Part shown: piece by piece, positions 1 through 9,159 of the stretch | Numbering within the stretch: the first letter of the stretch is position 1 | Layout: each line of letters opens with the position of its first letter | Source of the DNA: Aeromicrobium phragmitis | GTDB lineage: Bacteria > Actinomycetota > Actinomycetes > Propionibacteriales > Nocardioidaceae | Direction of reading: 5' to 3' | DNA: 64,000 nt | Assembly (NCBI RefSeq): GCF_003674095.1 | Contig: NZ_RDBF01000003.1 | Span: 248,001-312,000 of the forward strand | Notes under the pieces: model-generated | Database searches by the model: none | Seen by the model: the letters and a program-made list of their open reading frames with translations, nothing else | What the model was told of the DNA's origin: nothing | Program-made: the position numbers and the translations under genes

Positions 1-1446
1 AACTCCGCGAACGACGAGGTCAGCCTCGATGGCCTCACCGTCGCCGACGCCAAGTCGCGCATCATCGCCTGGCTGGAGGAGAAGGGCCAGGGTGAGGGCA
101 CCACGACCTACCGTCTGCGCGACTGGCTGTTCAGCCGCCAGCGCTACTGGGGTGAGCCCTTCCCGATCGTCTACGACGAAAACGACGTGCCGATCGCGCT
201 GCCCGAGAGCATGCTGCCGGTCGACCTTCCCGACGTTCCCGACTACTCGCCGCGTACCTACGCGCCCGACGACGCCGAAAGCGAGCCGGAGCCGCCGCTG
301 GCGCGCGTGCACGACTGGGTCGAGGTCGAGCTCGACCTCGGCGACGGCCCGAAGACCTATCGGCGCGAGACCAACACGATGCCCAACTGGGCGGGCTCGA
401 GCTGGTACGAACTGCGGTACACCGATCCGCACAACCCCGATCGGCTCACCGACCCGGTCAACGAGGAGTACTGGCTCGGTCCGCGCACGCCGGGTGCGAC
501 CGGCGGCGTGGATCTCTATGTCGGCGGCGTGGAGCATGCCGTCCTCCACCTGCTGTACGCCCGGTTCTGGCACAAGGTGCTGCACGACCTGGGACACATC
601 AGCAGCGAGGAGCCGTTCCACCGGCTGTTCAACCAGGGCTACATCCAGGCCTACGCCTACACCGATGCGCGTGGCACGTATGTACCCGCCGATGAGGTGA
701 CGGAGGCTGAGGACGGCACGTACTGGTACAACGGCGAACGCGTTGAGCGCGAGTACGGCAAGATGGGCAAGTCGCTCAAGAACGTCGTCACCCCTGACGA
801 GATGTACGAGGCCTACGGCGCCGACACCTTCCGCGTGTACGAGATGAGCATGGGCCCGCTCGACGTGTCCCGGCCGTGGGAGACGCGCGCGGTCGTGGGC
901 TCGCAGCGGTTCTTGCAGCGCGTGTGGCGCCTCGTGGTGGACGAGGAGACCGGAGGCGTCAAGGTCACCGACGACGCGCTGGCGCCGGCGACGTTGGGCG
1001 TGCTGCATCGCACCATCGACGGCGTGCGCGGCGACATGGAGGAGTTGCGGTTCAACACCGCGATCGCCAAGCTCATCGAGTTGACGAATCATCTGACCAA
1101 GGAATCGGTCACCGGGCGCGCGGCGATCGAGCCGCTCGTGCAGATGCTCGCGCCGTTCGCGCCGCACCTCGCCGAGGAGCTGTGGGAGCGGCTCGGGCAC
1201 GCGGAGACGATCACCTATACGCCGTATCCGGAGGCCGATCCGCAGTACCTGGTGGCCGCGCAGGTGACCTGCGTCGTGCAGGTGCAGGGCAAGGTCCGCG
1301 GCAAGCTCCAGGTGAGCCCGGACGTGTCGGACGACGAGCTGACCGCGCTGGCGCTCGCCGAGCCGAACGTCGTGCGCACGATCGACGGACGCGAGATCCG
1401 CAAGGTCATCGTGCGGGCGCCCAAGCTCGTCAACGTCGTCGTCTGA
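1..1446 (+). CDS. leuS: Leucyl-tRNA synthetase, 3' part (5' end outside window)
   Basis: Class I aminoacyl-tRNA synthetase that charges tRNA-Leu in the cytoplasm. The reading frame is open from base 1, so about 481 C-terminal codons are present; the HIGH motif and most of the N-terminal half lie outside. The segment encoding [16 protein letters not shown] (about 112-160) is typical of LeuS after the editing domain. The KMSKS loop reads KMGKS (about 760-774), followed by the anticodon-binding helical domain and the C-terminal domain ([11 protein letters not shown]). Alternative identity is unlikely because the RQRYWGEP block and the C-terminal domain are LeuS-specific. Confidence 0.97.
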   Translation, partial: NSANDEVSLDGLTVADAKSRIIAWLEEKGQGEGTTTYRLRDWLFSRQRYWGEPFPIVYDENDVPIALPESMLPVDLPDVPDYSPRTYAPDDAESEPEPPLARVHDWVEVELDLGDGPKTYRRETNTMPNWAGSSWYELRYTDPHNPDRLTDPVNEEYWLGPRTPGATGGVDLYVGGVEHAVLHLLYARFWHKVLHDLGHISSEEPFHRLFNQGYIQAYAYTDARGTYVPADEVTEAEDGTYWYNGERVEREYGKMGKSLKNVVTPDEMYEAYGADTFRVYEMSMGPLDVSRPWETRAVVGSQRFLQRVWRLVVDEETGGVKVTDDALAPATLGVLHRTIDGVRGDMEELRFNTAIAKLIELTNHLTKESVTGRAAIEPLVQMLAPFAPHLAEELWERLGHAETITYTPYPEADPQYLVAAQVTCVVQVQGKVRGKLQVSPDVSDDELTALALAEPNVVRTIDGREIRKVIVRAPKLVNVVV

Positions 1447-1485
1447 CTCCGCCCCGGACACCGCGCCGGCGGGGAGGCGGGTGGA

Positions 1486-1491
1486 TAAGGT
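1486..1491 (+). promoter_or_regulatory. -10 box TAAGGT, likely leaderless degV promoter
   Basis: TAAGGT ends 6 nt before the degV ATG, so transcription would begin at or next to the start codon. No Shine-Dalgarno sequence lies between them. Confidence 0.5.
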
Positions 1492-1497
1492 GACGCC

Positions 1498-2340
1498 ATG
1501 ACCGTTGCGATCGTCACGGACTCGACGGCGTCGCTCGATCCCGGCGACGCGCGCCGCGAGAAGATCGCCGTCGTGCCGACGACCGTCGTCGTCGGTTCCC
1601 AGGTCTTCACCGAAGGCGTCGACATCTCGGCCGACCGGATCGCCGAGGCGCTCACCGCGAAGGTCAAGGTCAGCACCTCGCGCCCGTCGCCGGAGACGTT
1701 CTCGGCGGTCTACGCGGGTCTGGTCGCCGACGGGGCCACTGAGATCGTCTCGGTCCATCTCAGCTCCAAGGTCTCCGGAACGATCGATTCGGCGAGGATC
1801 GCGGCCGCGCGCTGCCCCGTGCCGGTCCACTTCGTCGACACCCGCCAGGTCGGCATCGCCACGGGGTTCGCGGCCGCGGCTGCGGCGCGCCTGCGCGATC
1901 TGGGCGCGTCGAGCGCGGAGATCGTCGCGGCGGCTCGCGAGGCGGGGGAGCGGTCGACCGTGCTGCTGTACGTCGACACCCTCGAGTACCTGAAGCGGGG
2001 TGGCCGGGTGGGGGTCGCCGCATCGGTCATCGGGTCGGCGCTGGCGGTGAAGCCGATCCTCACGGTGCGCAACGGAGAGGTCGTCCCGCTGGAGAAGGTG
2101 CGCACGGCGTCCAAAGCGCTCGCCCGGGTCGTGGAACTGGCACGGCAGGCGACGGACCGTTTCCCGGGGGGCTTCGTCGCGGGGGTGCAGCATCTGGCAG
2201 CTCGCGAGCGAGCCGAGGACGTCGCGGCCCAGCTCGCCGAGGCCTGGGGATGGGACCGTGTTCCCGTCGACGAGGTCGGCGCCGACATCGGTGCTCACGT
2301 CGGGCCGGGGATGATCGCGGTCACGGTGACGGAACGTTGA
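1498..2340 (+). CDS. DegV family fatty-acid-binding protein
   Basis: DegV (FakB-like) proteins bind a fatty acid and, in Firmicutes, hand it to a fatty acid kinase. The N-terminus carries the family signature TDSTASL, and the 280-residue length is typical. The central segment KRGGRVG is also characteristic. The gene stands alone 51 nt after leuS with its own -10 box. No FakA-like kinase is next to it, so the exact role here is unknown; family membership is secure. Confidence 0.9.
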   Translation: MTVAIVTDSTASLDPGDARREKIAVVPTTVVVGSQVFTEGVDISADRIAEALTAKVKVSTSRPSPETFSAVYAGLVADGATEIVSVHLSSKVSGTIDSARIAAARCPVPVHFVDTRQVGIATGFAAAAAARLRDLGASSAEIVAAAREAGERSTVLLYVDTLEYLKRGGRVGVAASVIGSALAVKPILTVRNGEVVPLEKVRTASKALARVVELARQATDRFPGGFVAGVQHLAARERAEDVAAQLAEAWGWDRVPVDEVGADIGAHVGPGMIAVTVTER

Positions 2341-2416
2341 CGGGGCCGGCACGTCCACACCATCGGCTCGTCCACAACCGGTCCGCCGTCACCTGACCCC
2401 GAGGTCACATCGCGCC

Positions 2417-2422
2417 TAGCGT
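2417..2422 (+). promoter_or_regulatory. -10 box TAGCGT, likely leaderless comEA promoter
   Basis: TAGCGT ends 7 nt before the GTG start of comEA. This spacing supports the GTG at 2430 as the start. Confidence 0.45.
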
Positions 2423-2429
2423 CATCGGC

Positions 2430-3137
2430 GTGATTCGAGGTCCAGCTCCGGAGGAGACGCGTGCGGAGGTCGCACGTCGTCGGCTCGCCGAGCTCGCCGC
2501 GGCGTTCGACGCTCAATGGCAGCCCGAGGACGACCCCGCGGAGGGCGAGCCGCCCGGGCCACGACACGCGAGGCTCCGCGATCGCCACCTCGCACTCCTG
2601 GGCATCGCCGGGGTCGCGGTCCTCGTCCTGGTCGGCTGGTGGGTGCTCGCCGGCCGCCCGGAGACGATCGACGAACCTGTCGCGATCGAACCGTCGGCCG
2701 AGCCCAGTAGCGCGCCGGCGAAGGAGCTCGTGATCGACGTCGTCGGCGCCGTCGCTCGCCCAGGCATCGTGACAGTGCCGCCCGGCAGCCGAGTCCATGA
2801 GGCGATCGAGGCGGCCGGTGGACTTGTCGGTCAACCCGACACGACCTCGTTGAACATGGCCCGCGAGCTCACCGATGGTGAGCAGTTGCTCGTCGGCATC
2901 ACGCCACCGCCGGTGGCGGGGGGAACCGGGGGAGCGGAGGGGCGAGCGCTCGACCTCAATCGGGCGGATCAGCCGGCGCTCGAGGAACTCCCCGGTATCG
3001 GTCCCGTGACCGCGTCAGCGATCCTGGACTGGCGTAGCGAGAACGGACCGTTCCGCAGCGTCGACGACTTGCTCGACGTCAAGGGCATCGGGGAGGCCAC
3101 GCTGGCCGAGCTTCGCGATCACGTCGTCGTGCAATGA
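2430..3137 (+). CDS. comEA: ComEA-like DNA-binding competence protein
   Basis: Membrane-anchored DNA receptor for natural transformation. Of 235 residues, a hydrophobic segment at about 53-75 (LGIAGVAVLVLVGWWVLAG) is the membrane anchor. An SLBB domain follows (about 105-160, VVGAVARPGIVTVPPGSRV), then a C-terminal helix-hairpin-helix domain (LNRADQPALEELPGIG). The start is GTG with a -10 box just upstream. The stop overlaps the comEC start by 4 nt (ATGA), so the pair is translationally coupled. The domain order is diagnostic; whether the organism is transformable cannot be read from this. Confidence 0.92.
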   Translation: MIRGPAPEETRAEVARRRLAELAAAFDAQWQPEDDPAEGEPPGPRHARLRDRHLALLGIAGVAVLVLVGWWVLAGRPETIDEPVAIEPSAEPSSAPAKELVIDVVGAVARPGIVTVPPGSRVHEAIEAAGGLVGQPDTTSLNMARELTDGEQLLVGITPPPVAGGTGGAEGRALDLNRADQPALEELPGIGPVTASAILDWRSENGPFRSVDDLLDVKGIGEATLAELRDHVVVQ

Positions 3138-5368
3138 GCGCGGCGGCAGCGATCTCCGGGGCTCGACTGGGCCACGACCTGCGCGTCGTACCGGCGGCGT
3201 TGGCCGCGTGGGCCGGCGCCGCGTGGTCCGTTGCCCATGCTGCGCGGGCGCCGATGCTGCTGGCGGCTGCCGTGCTGATCGTCGCCGCCCTCGTCCACCG
3301 CCGCCCGGTCATCGCGTTCCCGCTGCTCGTGCTCGCGCTCATCTGTCTGGGGGCGGCGCTTCGACTCGCCGTCGTCGACGTCGATCCGCTCCGCAGCTGG
3401 GCGAAGGAGGGGCGTCACGTGACCGCTCATGTCGAGGTGCGAGAGGACGCCCGCACCTTCGGCGAACTCGGGCAGGCGGCGGCCGTCGTCCCCGTGCTGG
3501 TCCGCGAGGCGCAGAGCAGTGCCGGAGCGGTGCGCACACGAGCGCGGGCGACGGCGTTCGTCCGCACGGAGCCGACGGAGCTCGTCGTGGGCCGACGGGT
3601 GGTCATGGAAGGCCGGCTGGCCCCGGCGGAACGCTCCGACGAGGTCGCGACCATCAGCGTGACCCGGATCAGCCCGGTCCGCGACGGTCCGTGGTGGTGG
3701 GAGGCGAGTGAACGTGTCCGGCAAGGCATCCGCGCCGCCGTCGCGCACCACGACGGGCCGGCCGCCGGCCTCGTCCCGGCTCTCGTCAGCGGCGACGTGT
3801 CGGGCGTCGATGACGCGCTGCGCGACGACTTCCAGCGTGCCGGTCTCACCCACCTCACCGCGGTCTCGGGGAGCAACCTGACGATCGTGCTCGGCGCGGT
3901 GCTCCTGCTCGTCCGGCGGACGAGACGCAGCGGGGTGGTGCTGGCCGCGGCACTGGTCGCGATCGTGGTCTTCGTGCTCGTCGCGCGTCCCGAGCCGAGC
4001 GTCCAACGGGCCGCGATCATGGGGACGGTGGCAGTGGTCGCGATGGGCCGCGGCACCCGCGACGGGCTCCGTGCCCTCGCCTGGGCGGTCATCGCCGTCC
4101 TGCTCCTCGACCCCTGGATGAGCCGGGAGGCCGGCTTCATCCTGTCGGTGTGCGCCACGAGCGGCATCGTCGTCCTCGGGCCGCCCTTCACGCTCGGCCT
4201 GGAGCGGTGGATGCCTTCGTGGGTCGCGATGGCGATCGCCGTGCCCTTGAGCGCCCATCTCGCCTGTATCCCGACGATCGCGGCGATCTCCGGCGAGGTC
4301 TCGTTGGTCGCGGTCGTCGCCAACGTGGTGGCCGCGCCCGCGGTCGCCCCGGCGACGGTACTCGGGCTGCTCGGCGGCCTGCTGGCGCTCGTGATCGAGC
4401 CCCTGGCCCGGGTGTGCGGGTCGCTCGCGGTGGCGGCCGCGTCCGTCATCGTGGCGGCCGGGCGGCACTCGGCGTCCTTCGACGGCGCGGCGGTAGCGTG
4501 GGCGCGGCCATGGTGGGTGCTCGCCCTGCTCATGCCGTTCGTCGTGGCGGTCATCCTTGCCGTCGCGCGCCGGCCCCTGATCGCCGCCGGGCTGACAGTC
4601 GGCCTGCTGCTCGGCATCCTGCGCCCTCCGCAGACCGGCTGGCCGCCCGAGCACGCGGTCGTGATCGCCTGCGATGTCGGGCAGGGGGATGCCAGCGTCG
4701 TTCCCACGGCGCCCGGCGAAGCGCTCGTGGTGGACGTCGGGATGGAGCCGGGACCGATCGACCGGTGCTTGCGGCGTCTGGGTATCCACCGCATCCGGGT
4801 GCTGGTGTTCAGTCACGCCGACGCCGATCACGTCGCTGGGTGGCGTGGAGCGATCCGGGGCCGCACGGTGGACCGGGTCCTCGTCGGACCGTCAGGCGGT
4901 CCTGAGATCCCCGGCGTCCCGCGCGCCACCACCGCTCCCGGTGACGTCATCCGCCTGGGGGACGTGACGCTGGAGACTCTCTGGCCCGCCCTGAGCGACG
5001 ATGTCGCGCCTGCCGAACGCAATGACGTCAGCCTGCTGCAGCGGGTCACGGTGCACGGAGTGCGGGTGCTGTTCACGGGCGATCTGGGGGAGGAGGCCCA
5101 GCGCCGGGCGATGCGAACGACCGACATCACGGCGGACGTCCTCAAGGTCGCTCATCACGGCAGCGCGGACCAGTCGGCGGAGTTCGTGGCGCGCACCGGA
5201 GCACGAGTGGCGACGGTGAGTGCCGGGGCCGACAACGACTACGGCCATCCCACCGCGACAGCGCTCCGACTCCTGCGCGATCACGGTATCCGGTGGTGGC
5301 GGACCGACCTGCACGGCGACGTCGCGGTCGTCCGCGACGGTGACGATCTGCGTGCCGTCACGCCGTGA
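3134..5368 (+). CDS. comEC: ComEC/Rec2 DNA-uptake channel with metallo-beta-lactamase domain
   Basis: Inner-membrane channel that moves single-stranded DNA into the cytoplasm. The 744-residue protein begins with hydrophobic helices. A competence domain with many membrane segments follows (about 215-500, including LTAVSGSNLTIVLG). A C-terminal metallo-beta-lactamase-like domain carries the metal motif SHADADHVAGW near residue 560 and later KVAHHGS; it may degrade the non-transported strand. It is coupled to comEA by a 4-nt overlap. Full length, with no visible defects. Confidence 0.94.
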   Translation: MSAAAAISGARLGHDLRVVPAALAAWAGAAWSVAHAARAPMLLAAAVLIVAALVHRRPVIAFPLLVLALICLGAALRLAVVDVDPLRSWAKEGRHVTAHVEVREDARTFGELGQAAAVVPVLVREAQSSAGAVRTRARATAFVRTEPTELVVGRRVVMEGRLAPAERSDEVATISVTRISPVRDGPWWWEASERVRQGIRAAVAHHDGPAAGLVPALVSGDVSGVDDALRDDFQRAGLTHLTAVSGSNLTIVLGAVLLLVRRTRRSGVVLAAALVAIVVFVLVARPEPSVQRAAIMGTVAVVAMGRGTRDGLRALAWAVIAVLLLDPWMSREAGFILSVCATSGIVVLGPPFTLGLERWMPSWVAMAIAVPLSAHLACIPTIAAISGEVSLVAVVANVVAAPAVAPATVLGLLGGLLALVIEPLARVCGSLAVAAASVIVAAGRHSASFDGAAVAWARPWWVLALLMPFVVAVILAVARRPLIAAGLTVGLLLGILRPPQTGWPPEHAVVIACDVGQGDASVVPTAPGEALVVDVGMEPGPIDRCLRRLGIHRIRVLVFSHADADHVAGWRGAIRGRTVDRVLVGPSGGPEIPGVPRATTAPGDVIRLGDVTLETLWPALSDDVAPAERNDVSLLQRVTVHGVRVLFTGDLGEEAQRRAMRTTDITADVLKVAHHGSADQSAEFVARTGARVATVSAGADNDYGHPTATALRLLRDHGIRWWRTDLHGDVAVVRDGDDLRAVTP

Positions 5369-5390
5369 CGGACGTGTCGGTCGCCGTCGT

Positions 5391-5396
5391 TATCCT
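5391..5396 (+). promoter_or_regulatory. -10 box TATCCT, likely leaderless holA promoter
   Basis: TATCCT ends 6 nt before the GTG at 5403 and supports that codon as the holA start. Confidence 0.5.
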
Positions 5397-5402
5397 CGAG
5401 GC

Positions 5403-6377
5403 GTGGCCACGGCATTCGGCAAGATCCTTCTCATCACCGGCAATGCCGAGTTCCTGGCCGAGCGCACCCGCGTACGCGCGGTGCGGGCCGTGCGCGAGGA
5501 ACAGGCCGATGTCGAGCTCACCGAGGCTGTGGGTGGGGGCGTCGCCGCCGGCGAGCTCGCCGCGCTGACGAGCCCCTCGCTGTTCTCCGCCTCCACTGCG
5601 CTCGTGCTCACCGAGTTGGAGAACCTCCCCGAGGCGGCGGCCGTCGAGCTGCTCGCCTACGCGGGCGAGCCGCAGCCGGACGTGGCCGTCATCCTGGTGC
5701 ACGGCGGCGGCAACAAGGGCAAGGGCGTGCTCGACAAGCTGCGCAAGGCGGCGGCCGTCCATGAGATCAAGGTGCAGCCGCCGAAGTATGAGCGCGATTA
5801 CATCGCGTGGGTGCGCACCGAAGCCCGCGACCTCGGTCGCTCGATGGACGAGCAGGCCGCCGGGCTACTGGTCACCTCCGTGGGACAGGATCTGCGTGCG
5901 CTCGCGGGCGCGCTCGACCAACTCACCGTGACGACCGAACCCGGCGCCCCGATCACCGGCGCGATCGTCCGACAGTACTTCGGCGGCAGGGCCGAGGTCC
6001 GCGGCTACGAGATCGCCGACGCGGCCATCGCCGGGCAACTCGCCAACGCACTCGAACGCGCCCGGTGGGCCGAGACCGCGCGGGTCGCTCCGGTGCTCAT
6101 CACCTCGGCCTTCGCTGCAGGGCTTCGTCAGCTCGCCTCTCTCGCCAGCGCCCCCGGCGGCTTGCGCGATCAGGACCTCGCCGCGCAGGTCGGCGCACCG
6201 CCGTTCAAGATTCGCGCGCTGCGTCAGCAGCTGCGCTCGTGGGACAGCGAAGGTCTGCGACGCGCCATGGACGCGGTCGCCGATGCCGACGTCGAGGTCA
6301 AAGGCGGTGGCTCCGAGCCCGGGTATGCGATCGAGCGGATGATCCTGCGCGTCGCTGCCGCTCGCCAGCGCGCCTGA
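5403..6377 (+). CDS. holA: DNA polymerase III, delta subunit
   Basis: Clamp-loader subunit that opens the beta sliding clamp during replication. The 324-residue product starts VATAFGKILLITGNAEFLAE. The delta-type core follows (VILVHGGGNKGKGVLDKLRK; LAGALDQLT) and ends in the helical collar domain with FKIRALRQQLRSW. The frame stays open further upstream, but homology begins at the GTG, which also has a well-placed -10 box. The comEC-holA-rpsT order is common in Actinobacteria. It converges on rpsT across a perfect hairpin terminator. Confidence 0.93.
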   Translation: MATAFGKILLITGNAEFLAERTRVRAVRAVREEQADVELTEAVGGGVAAGELAALTSPSLFSASTALVLTELENLPEAAAVELLAYAGEPQPDVAVILVHGGGNKGKGVLDKLRKAAAVHEIKVQPPKYERDYIAWVRTEARDLGRSMDEQAAGLLVTSVGQDLRALAGALDQLTVTTEPGAPITGAIVRQYFGGRAEVRGYEIADAAIAGQLANALERARWAETARVAPVLITSAFAAGLRQLASLASAPGGLRDQDLAAQVGAPPFKIRALRQQLRSWDSEGLRRAMDAVADADVEVKGGGSEPGYAIERMILRVAAARQRA

Positions 6378-6399
6378 CCTCAGGGTCGCCAGAAACGAC

Positions 6400-6429
6400 G
6401 ATGCCCGCTCCCTCGGGGGAGCGGGCATC
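6400..6429. terminator. Bidirectional hairpin terminator between holA and rpsT
   Basis: A perfect 13-bp stem (6400-6412 with 6417-6429) encloses a 4-nt loop. It sits between the convergent holA and rpsT genes and can serve both. There is no clear U-tract, as is usual in GC-rich actinobacteria. Confidence 0.8.
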
Positions 6430-6446
6430 GTGTCAGCGCGGGTGCG

Positions 6447-6707
6447 TCAGAGCGCAGCGGCCTTCTTGGCGATCGCGGACTTGCGGTTCGCGGCCTGGTT
6501 CTTGTGGATGACGCCCTTGGAGGCGGCCTTGTCCAGCCGGCGGCTGGTCTCGCGGGCGAGCTCCTGAGCCTTGTCGAGCTCGCCGGCCTCGACGGCCTCG
6601 TTGAAGCGGCGGACCGAGGTCTTCAGAGCCGAACGCACGGACTTGTTCCGCTGGCGCGCAGCCTCATTCTGACGGTTGCGCTTGATCTGCGACTTGATGT
6701 TCGCCAC
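6447..6707 (-). CDS. rpsT: 30S ribosomal protein S20
   Basis: Primary 16S rRNA-binding protein of the small subunit. The 86-residue Lys/Arg/Ala-rich protein starts [20 protein letters not shown], the conserved S20 N-terminus, and ends [20 protein letters not shown]. The start codon is GTG. Monocistronic, with the terminator at 6400-6429 immediately downstream. Confidence 0.98.
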   Translation of the reverse strand: MANIKSQIKRNRQNEAARQRNKSVRSALKTSVRRFNEAVEAGELDKAQELARETSRRLDKAASKGVIHKNQAANRKSAIAKKAAAL

Positions 6708-6839
6708 GGGGCAAAACCTGTTCTCTCATGAAACGACGGGTGACGCGGTGGTCGCGGCCGGCCGGCTTGAGGCGCGGTCGAACACGCGATCGTCAACGAT
6801 ACCAGCCGCAGGGGCGCCGACTCAAATCGAGGCGACCCC

Positions 6840-6845
6840 TAGGAT
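6840..6845 (+). promoter_or_regulatory. -10 box TAGGAT, likely leaderless promoter
   Basis: TAGGAT ends 7 nt before the GTG at 6853. It overlaps the in-frame ATG at 6844, which argues against that ATG as the start. Confidence 0.5.
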
Positions 6846-6852
6846 GGTCGAC

Positions 6853-7194
6853 GTGTCCATTCTTTACACCGTCCTCCTCGTCCTGCACATCGTGTGCTGG
6901 GCCGCCGCCCTCGTGGTGTACTTGCGCGACATCCGTGCACCGCGGGTCGCGCCGGGGATCGCCCACAGCATCGCGGGTGCTCTCGTCACCGGTCTGATCC
7001 TGGTGGCGCTGTGGGAGATGACCGATGTCAAGGACGGCGACCCGAATCACGTCAAGATCGGGATCAAGCTGCTCGTGGCGCTGATCGCGACCGTTCTGGC
7101 GTTCACCCAGCAGAAGAAGCCCGCCCCGAATCCGATGGCGCACGTCGTCGCGGGCCTGGTCGTGGTGAACATCGTGATCGCGTTGGTCTGGTAG
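6853..7194 (+). CDS. Small conserved integral membrane protein
   Basis: 113 residues with about four hydrophobic helices: ILYTVLLVLHIVCWAAALVV, AHSIAGALVTGLILVALWEM, GIKLLVALIATVLAF and MAHVVAGLVVVNIVIALVW. I chose GTG 6853 over ATG 6844 because the latter lies inside the apparent -10 box. The fold is generic for small actinobacterial membrane proteins and no catalytic residues stand out. It lies just upstream of lepA and may be co-transcribed with it. Function unknown. Confidence 0.75.
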   Translation: MSILYTVLLVLHIVCWAAALVVYLRDIRAPRVAPGIAHSIAGALVTGLILVALWEMTDVKDGDPNHVKIGIKLLVALIATVLAFTQQKKPAPNPMAHVVAGLVVVNIVIALVW

Positions 7195-7210
7195 ACGGTA
7201 GGTGACCTCC

Positions 7211-9058
7211 ATGTTGGGCCCGGAACCCGGCTCCACGCCCCCCGCGTTGCTGCGGAACTTCTGCATCATCGCGCACATCGACCACGGCAAATCCACACTC
7301 GCCGACCGCATGCTCCAGCACACCGGCGTCGTCGACGAGCGTGCGATGCGCGCCCAGTATCTCGATCGGATGGACATCGAGCGTGAGCGCGGCATCACGA
7401 TCAAGAGCCAGGCCGTGCGCATGCCGTTCGCCAAGAGCACCGGCGACGACGCCGGCACGGTGTACGTGCTCAACATGATCGACACCCCCGGGCACGTCGA
7501 CTTCACGTACGAGGTCAGCCGCAGCCTCGAGGCCTGTGAGGGCGCGATCCTGCTCGTGGACGCCGCTCAGGGCATCGAGGCGCAGACGCTCGCGAACCTC
7601 TATCTGGCACTGGACGCCGATCTGCACATCATCCCGGTCCTCAACAAGATCGACCTGCCCGGCGCGCAGCCGGAGAAGTACGCCGAGGAGATCGCCGGCA
7701 TCATCGGCGGCGATCCCGACGATGTCCTGCGTGTCTCGGCCAAGACCGGCGAGGGCGTCGAGAACCTCCTCAACGTCATCGTCGACCAGGTGCCGCCGCC
7801 CGAGGGTGACGCCGACGTCCCGGCTCGCGCCCTGATCTTCGACTCGGTCTACGACACCTACCGCGGTGTGGTCACCTACGTCCGCGTGGTCGACGGCAGC
7901 CTCAGTCATCGCGATCGGATCAAGATGATGTCGACCGGGGCCGTCCACGAGATGCTCGAAGTGGGCGTCATCAGCCCCGAGCCGCTCAAGGAGAGGCGTC
8001 TCGGTGTCGGCGAGGTCGGGTACCTCATCACCGGCGTGAAGGAGGTCCGGCAGTCCCGCGTGGGCGACACCGTCACGTCGGCGGGCAAGCCCGCCGCCGA
8101 ACCCCTCGGCGGCTACCAGCACCCCAACCCGATGGTGTTCTCCGGGCTCTATCCGATCGACGGCGACGACTACCCGACGCTGCGCGATGCGCTGGAGAAG
8201 CTGCAGCTCAATGACGCGGCGCTGCAGTTCGAGCCGGAATCGTCCGGTGCGCTGGGCTTCGGCTTCCGTATCGGCTTCCTCGGACTGCTCCACCTGGAGA
8301 TCGTGCGCGAGCGGCTCGAGCGTGAGTTCAATCTCGACCTCATCTCCACGGCGCCGAACGTCGTCTACCGCGTGGAGATGGAGGACGGCAGCGAGGTCGT
8401 CGTCACCAATCCGAGCGAGTACCCCACGAGCGGCAAGATCGCCAACGTCTACGAGCCGATCGTCGACGCCACGGTCCTCGCTCCCGCCGACTACATCGGC
8501 GCGATCATGGAGCTCTGCCAGGCCCGGCGGGGCAAGCTCCAGGGCATGGACTACCTGTCCGAGGACCGCGTCGAGATCCGGTACACGCTTCCCATGGGCG
8601 AGATCATGTTCGACTTCTTCGATCAGCTGAAATCGCGGACCAAGGGCTACGCCTCGCTCAATTACGAGCCGTCCGGCGAGCAAGCCGCGGACCTCGTCAA
8701 GGTCGACATCCTGCTGCAGGGTGAGATCGTCGACGCGTTCAGTGCGATCGTCCACCGCGACAGCGCGTACTCGTACGGTGTCGCGCTCGCGGGCAAGCTC
8801 AAGGAGCTGATCCCGCGTCAGCAGTTCGAGGTGCCGATCCAGGCCGCCGTCGGAGCGCGCATCATCGCCCGCGAGACGATCCGCGCGATTCGCAAAGACG
8901 TGCTCGCCAAGTGCTACGGCGGCGACATCAGCCGTAAGCGCAAGCTGTTGGAGAAGCAGAAGGAAGGCAAGAAGCGCATGAAGATGGTGGGCCGTGTCGA
9001 GGTTCCCCAGGAGGCGTTCATCGCCGCGCTGTCCACCAGCGAGCCCAAGTCGTCCTGA
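7211..9058 (+). CDS. lepA: Elongation factor 4 (LepA), ribosome-associated GTPase
   Basis: Translation factor that acts on stalled or mistranslocated ribosomes. The GTPase motifs are intact: AHIDHGKST near the N-terminus, DTPGHVDF and NKIDLP. EF-G-like domains follow, and the LepA-specific C-terminal domain ends in [21 protein letters not shown] prefer ATG 7211 because AGGTGA lies 5 nt upstream; the in-frame GTG at 7202 would add three residues. At 615 residues it has the normal length. The gene follows a small membrane protein gene by 16 nt. Confidence 0.97.
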   Translation: MLGPEPGSTPPALLRNFCIIAHIDHGKSTLADRMLQHTGVVDERAMRAQYLDRMDIERERGITIKSQAVRMPFAKSTGDDAGTVYVLNMIDTPGHVDFTYEVSRSLEACEGAILLVDAAQGIEAQTLANLYLALDADLHIIPVLNKIDLPGAQPEKYAEEIAGIIGGDPDDVLRVSAKTGEGVENLLNVIVDQVPPPEGDADVPARALIFDSVYDTYRGVVTYVRVVDGSLSHRDRIKMMSTGAVHEMLEVGVISPEPLKERRLGVGEVGYLITGVKEVRQSRVGDTVTSAGKPAAEPLGGYQHPNPMVFSGLYPIDGDDYPTLRDALEKLQLNDAALQFEPESSGALGFGFRIGFLGLLHLEIVRERLEREFNLDLISTAPNVVYRVEMEDGSEVVVTNPSEYPTSGKIANVYEPIVDATVLAPADYIGAIMELCQARRGKLQGMDYLSEDRVEIRYTLPMGEIMFDFFDQLKSRTKGYASLNYEPSGEQAADLVKVDILLQGEIVDAFSAIVHRDSAYSYGVALAGKLKELIPRQQFEVPIQAAVGARIIARETIRAIRKDVLAKCYGGDISRKRKLLEKQKEGKKRMKMVGRVEVPQEAFIAALSTSEPKSS

Positions 9059-9119
9059 AACGCGGCGCCACGTCCTTTCACCCGTCGGGAAAGCACTGTG
9101 GGAAGTGCGCCCGATGGGT

Positions 9120-9125
9120 TAGGGT
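9120..9125 (+). promoter_or_regulatory. -10 box TAGGGT of the acyl-CoA ligase gene
   Basis: TAGGGT lies 34 nt before the ATG at 9160, which has its own Shine-Dalgarno sequence (GAAGGAG). This is a leadered promoter, unlike many neighbours. The -35 is not obvious. Confidence 0.35.
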
Positions 9126-9159
9126 GATCCACACCACAACCCCCTGGTGAAGGAGCACG

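Noticed and set aside
6844-6852. ATG 6844 as start of the small membrane protein
   Set aside because: It lies inside the TAGGAT -10 box; GTG 6853 has proper leaderless spacing.
7103-8755. Long antisense open frame over lepA
   Set aside because: It is a compositional shadow of the GC-rich lepA gene. Its protein is low-complexity and lepA motifs are all intact on the other strand.
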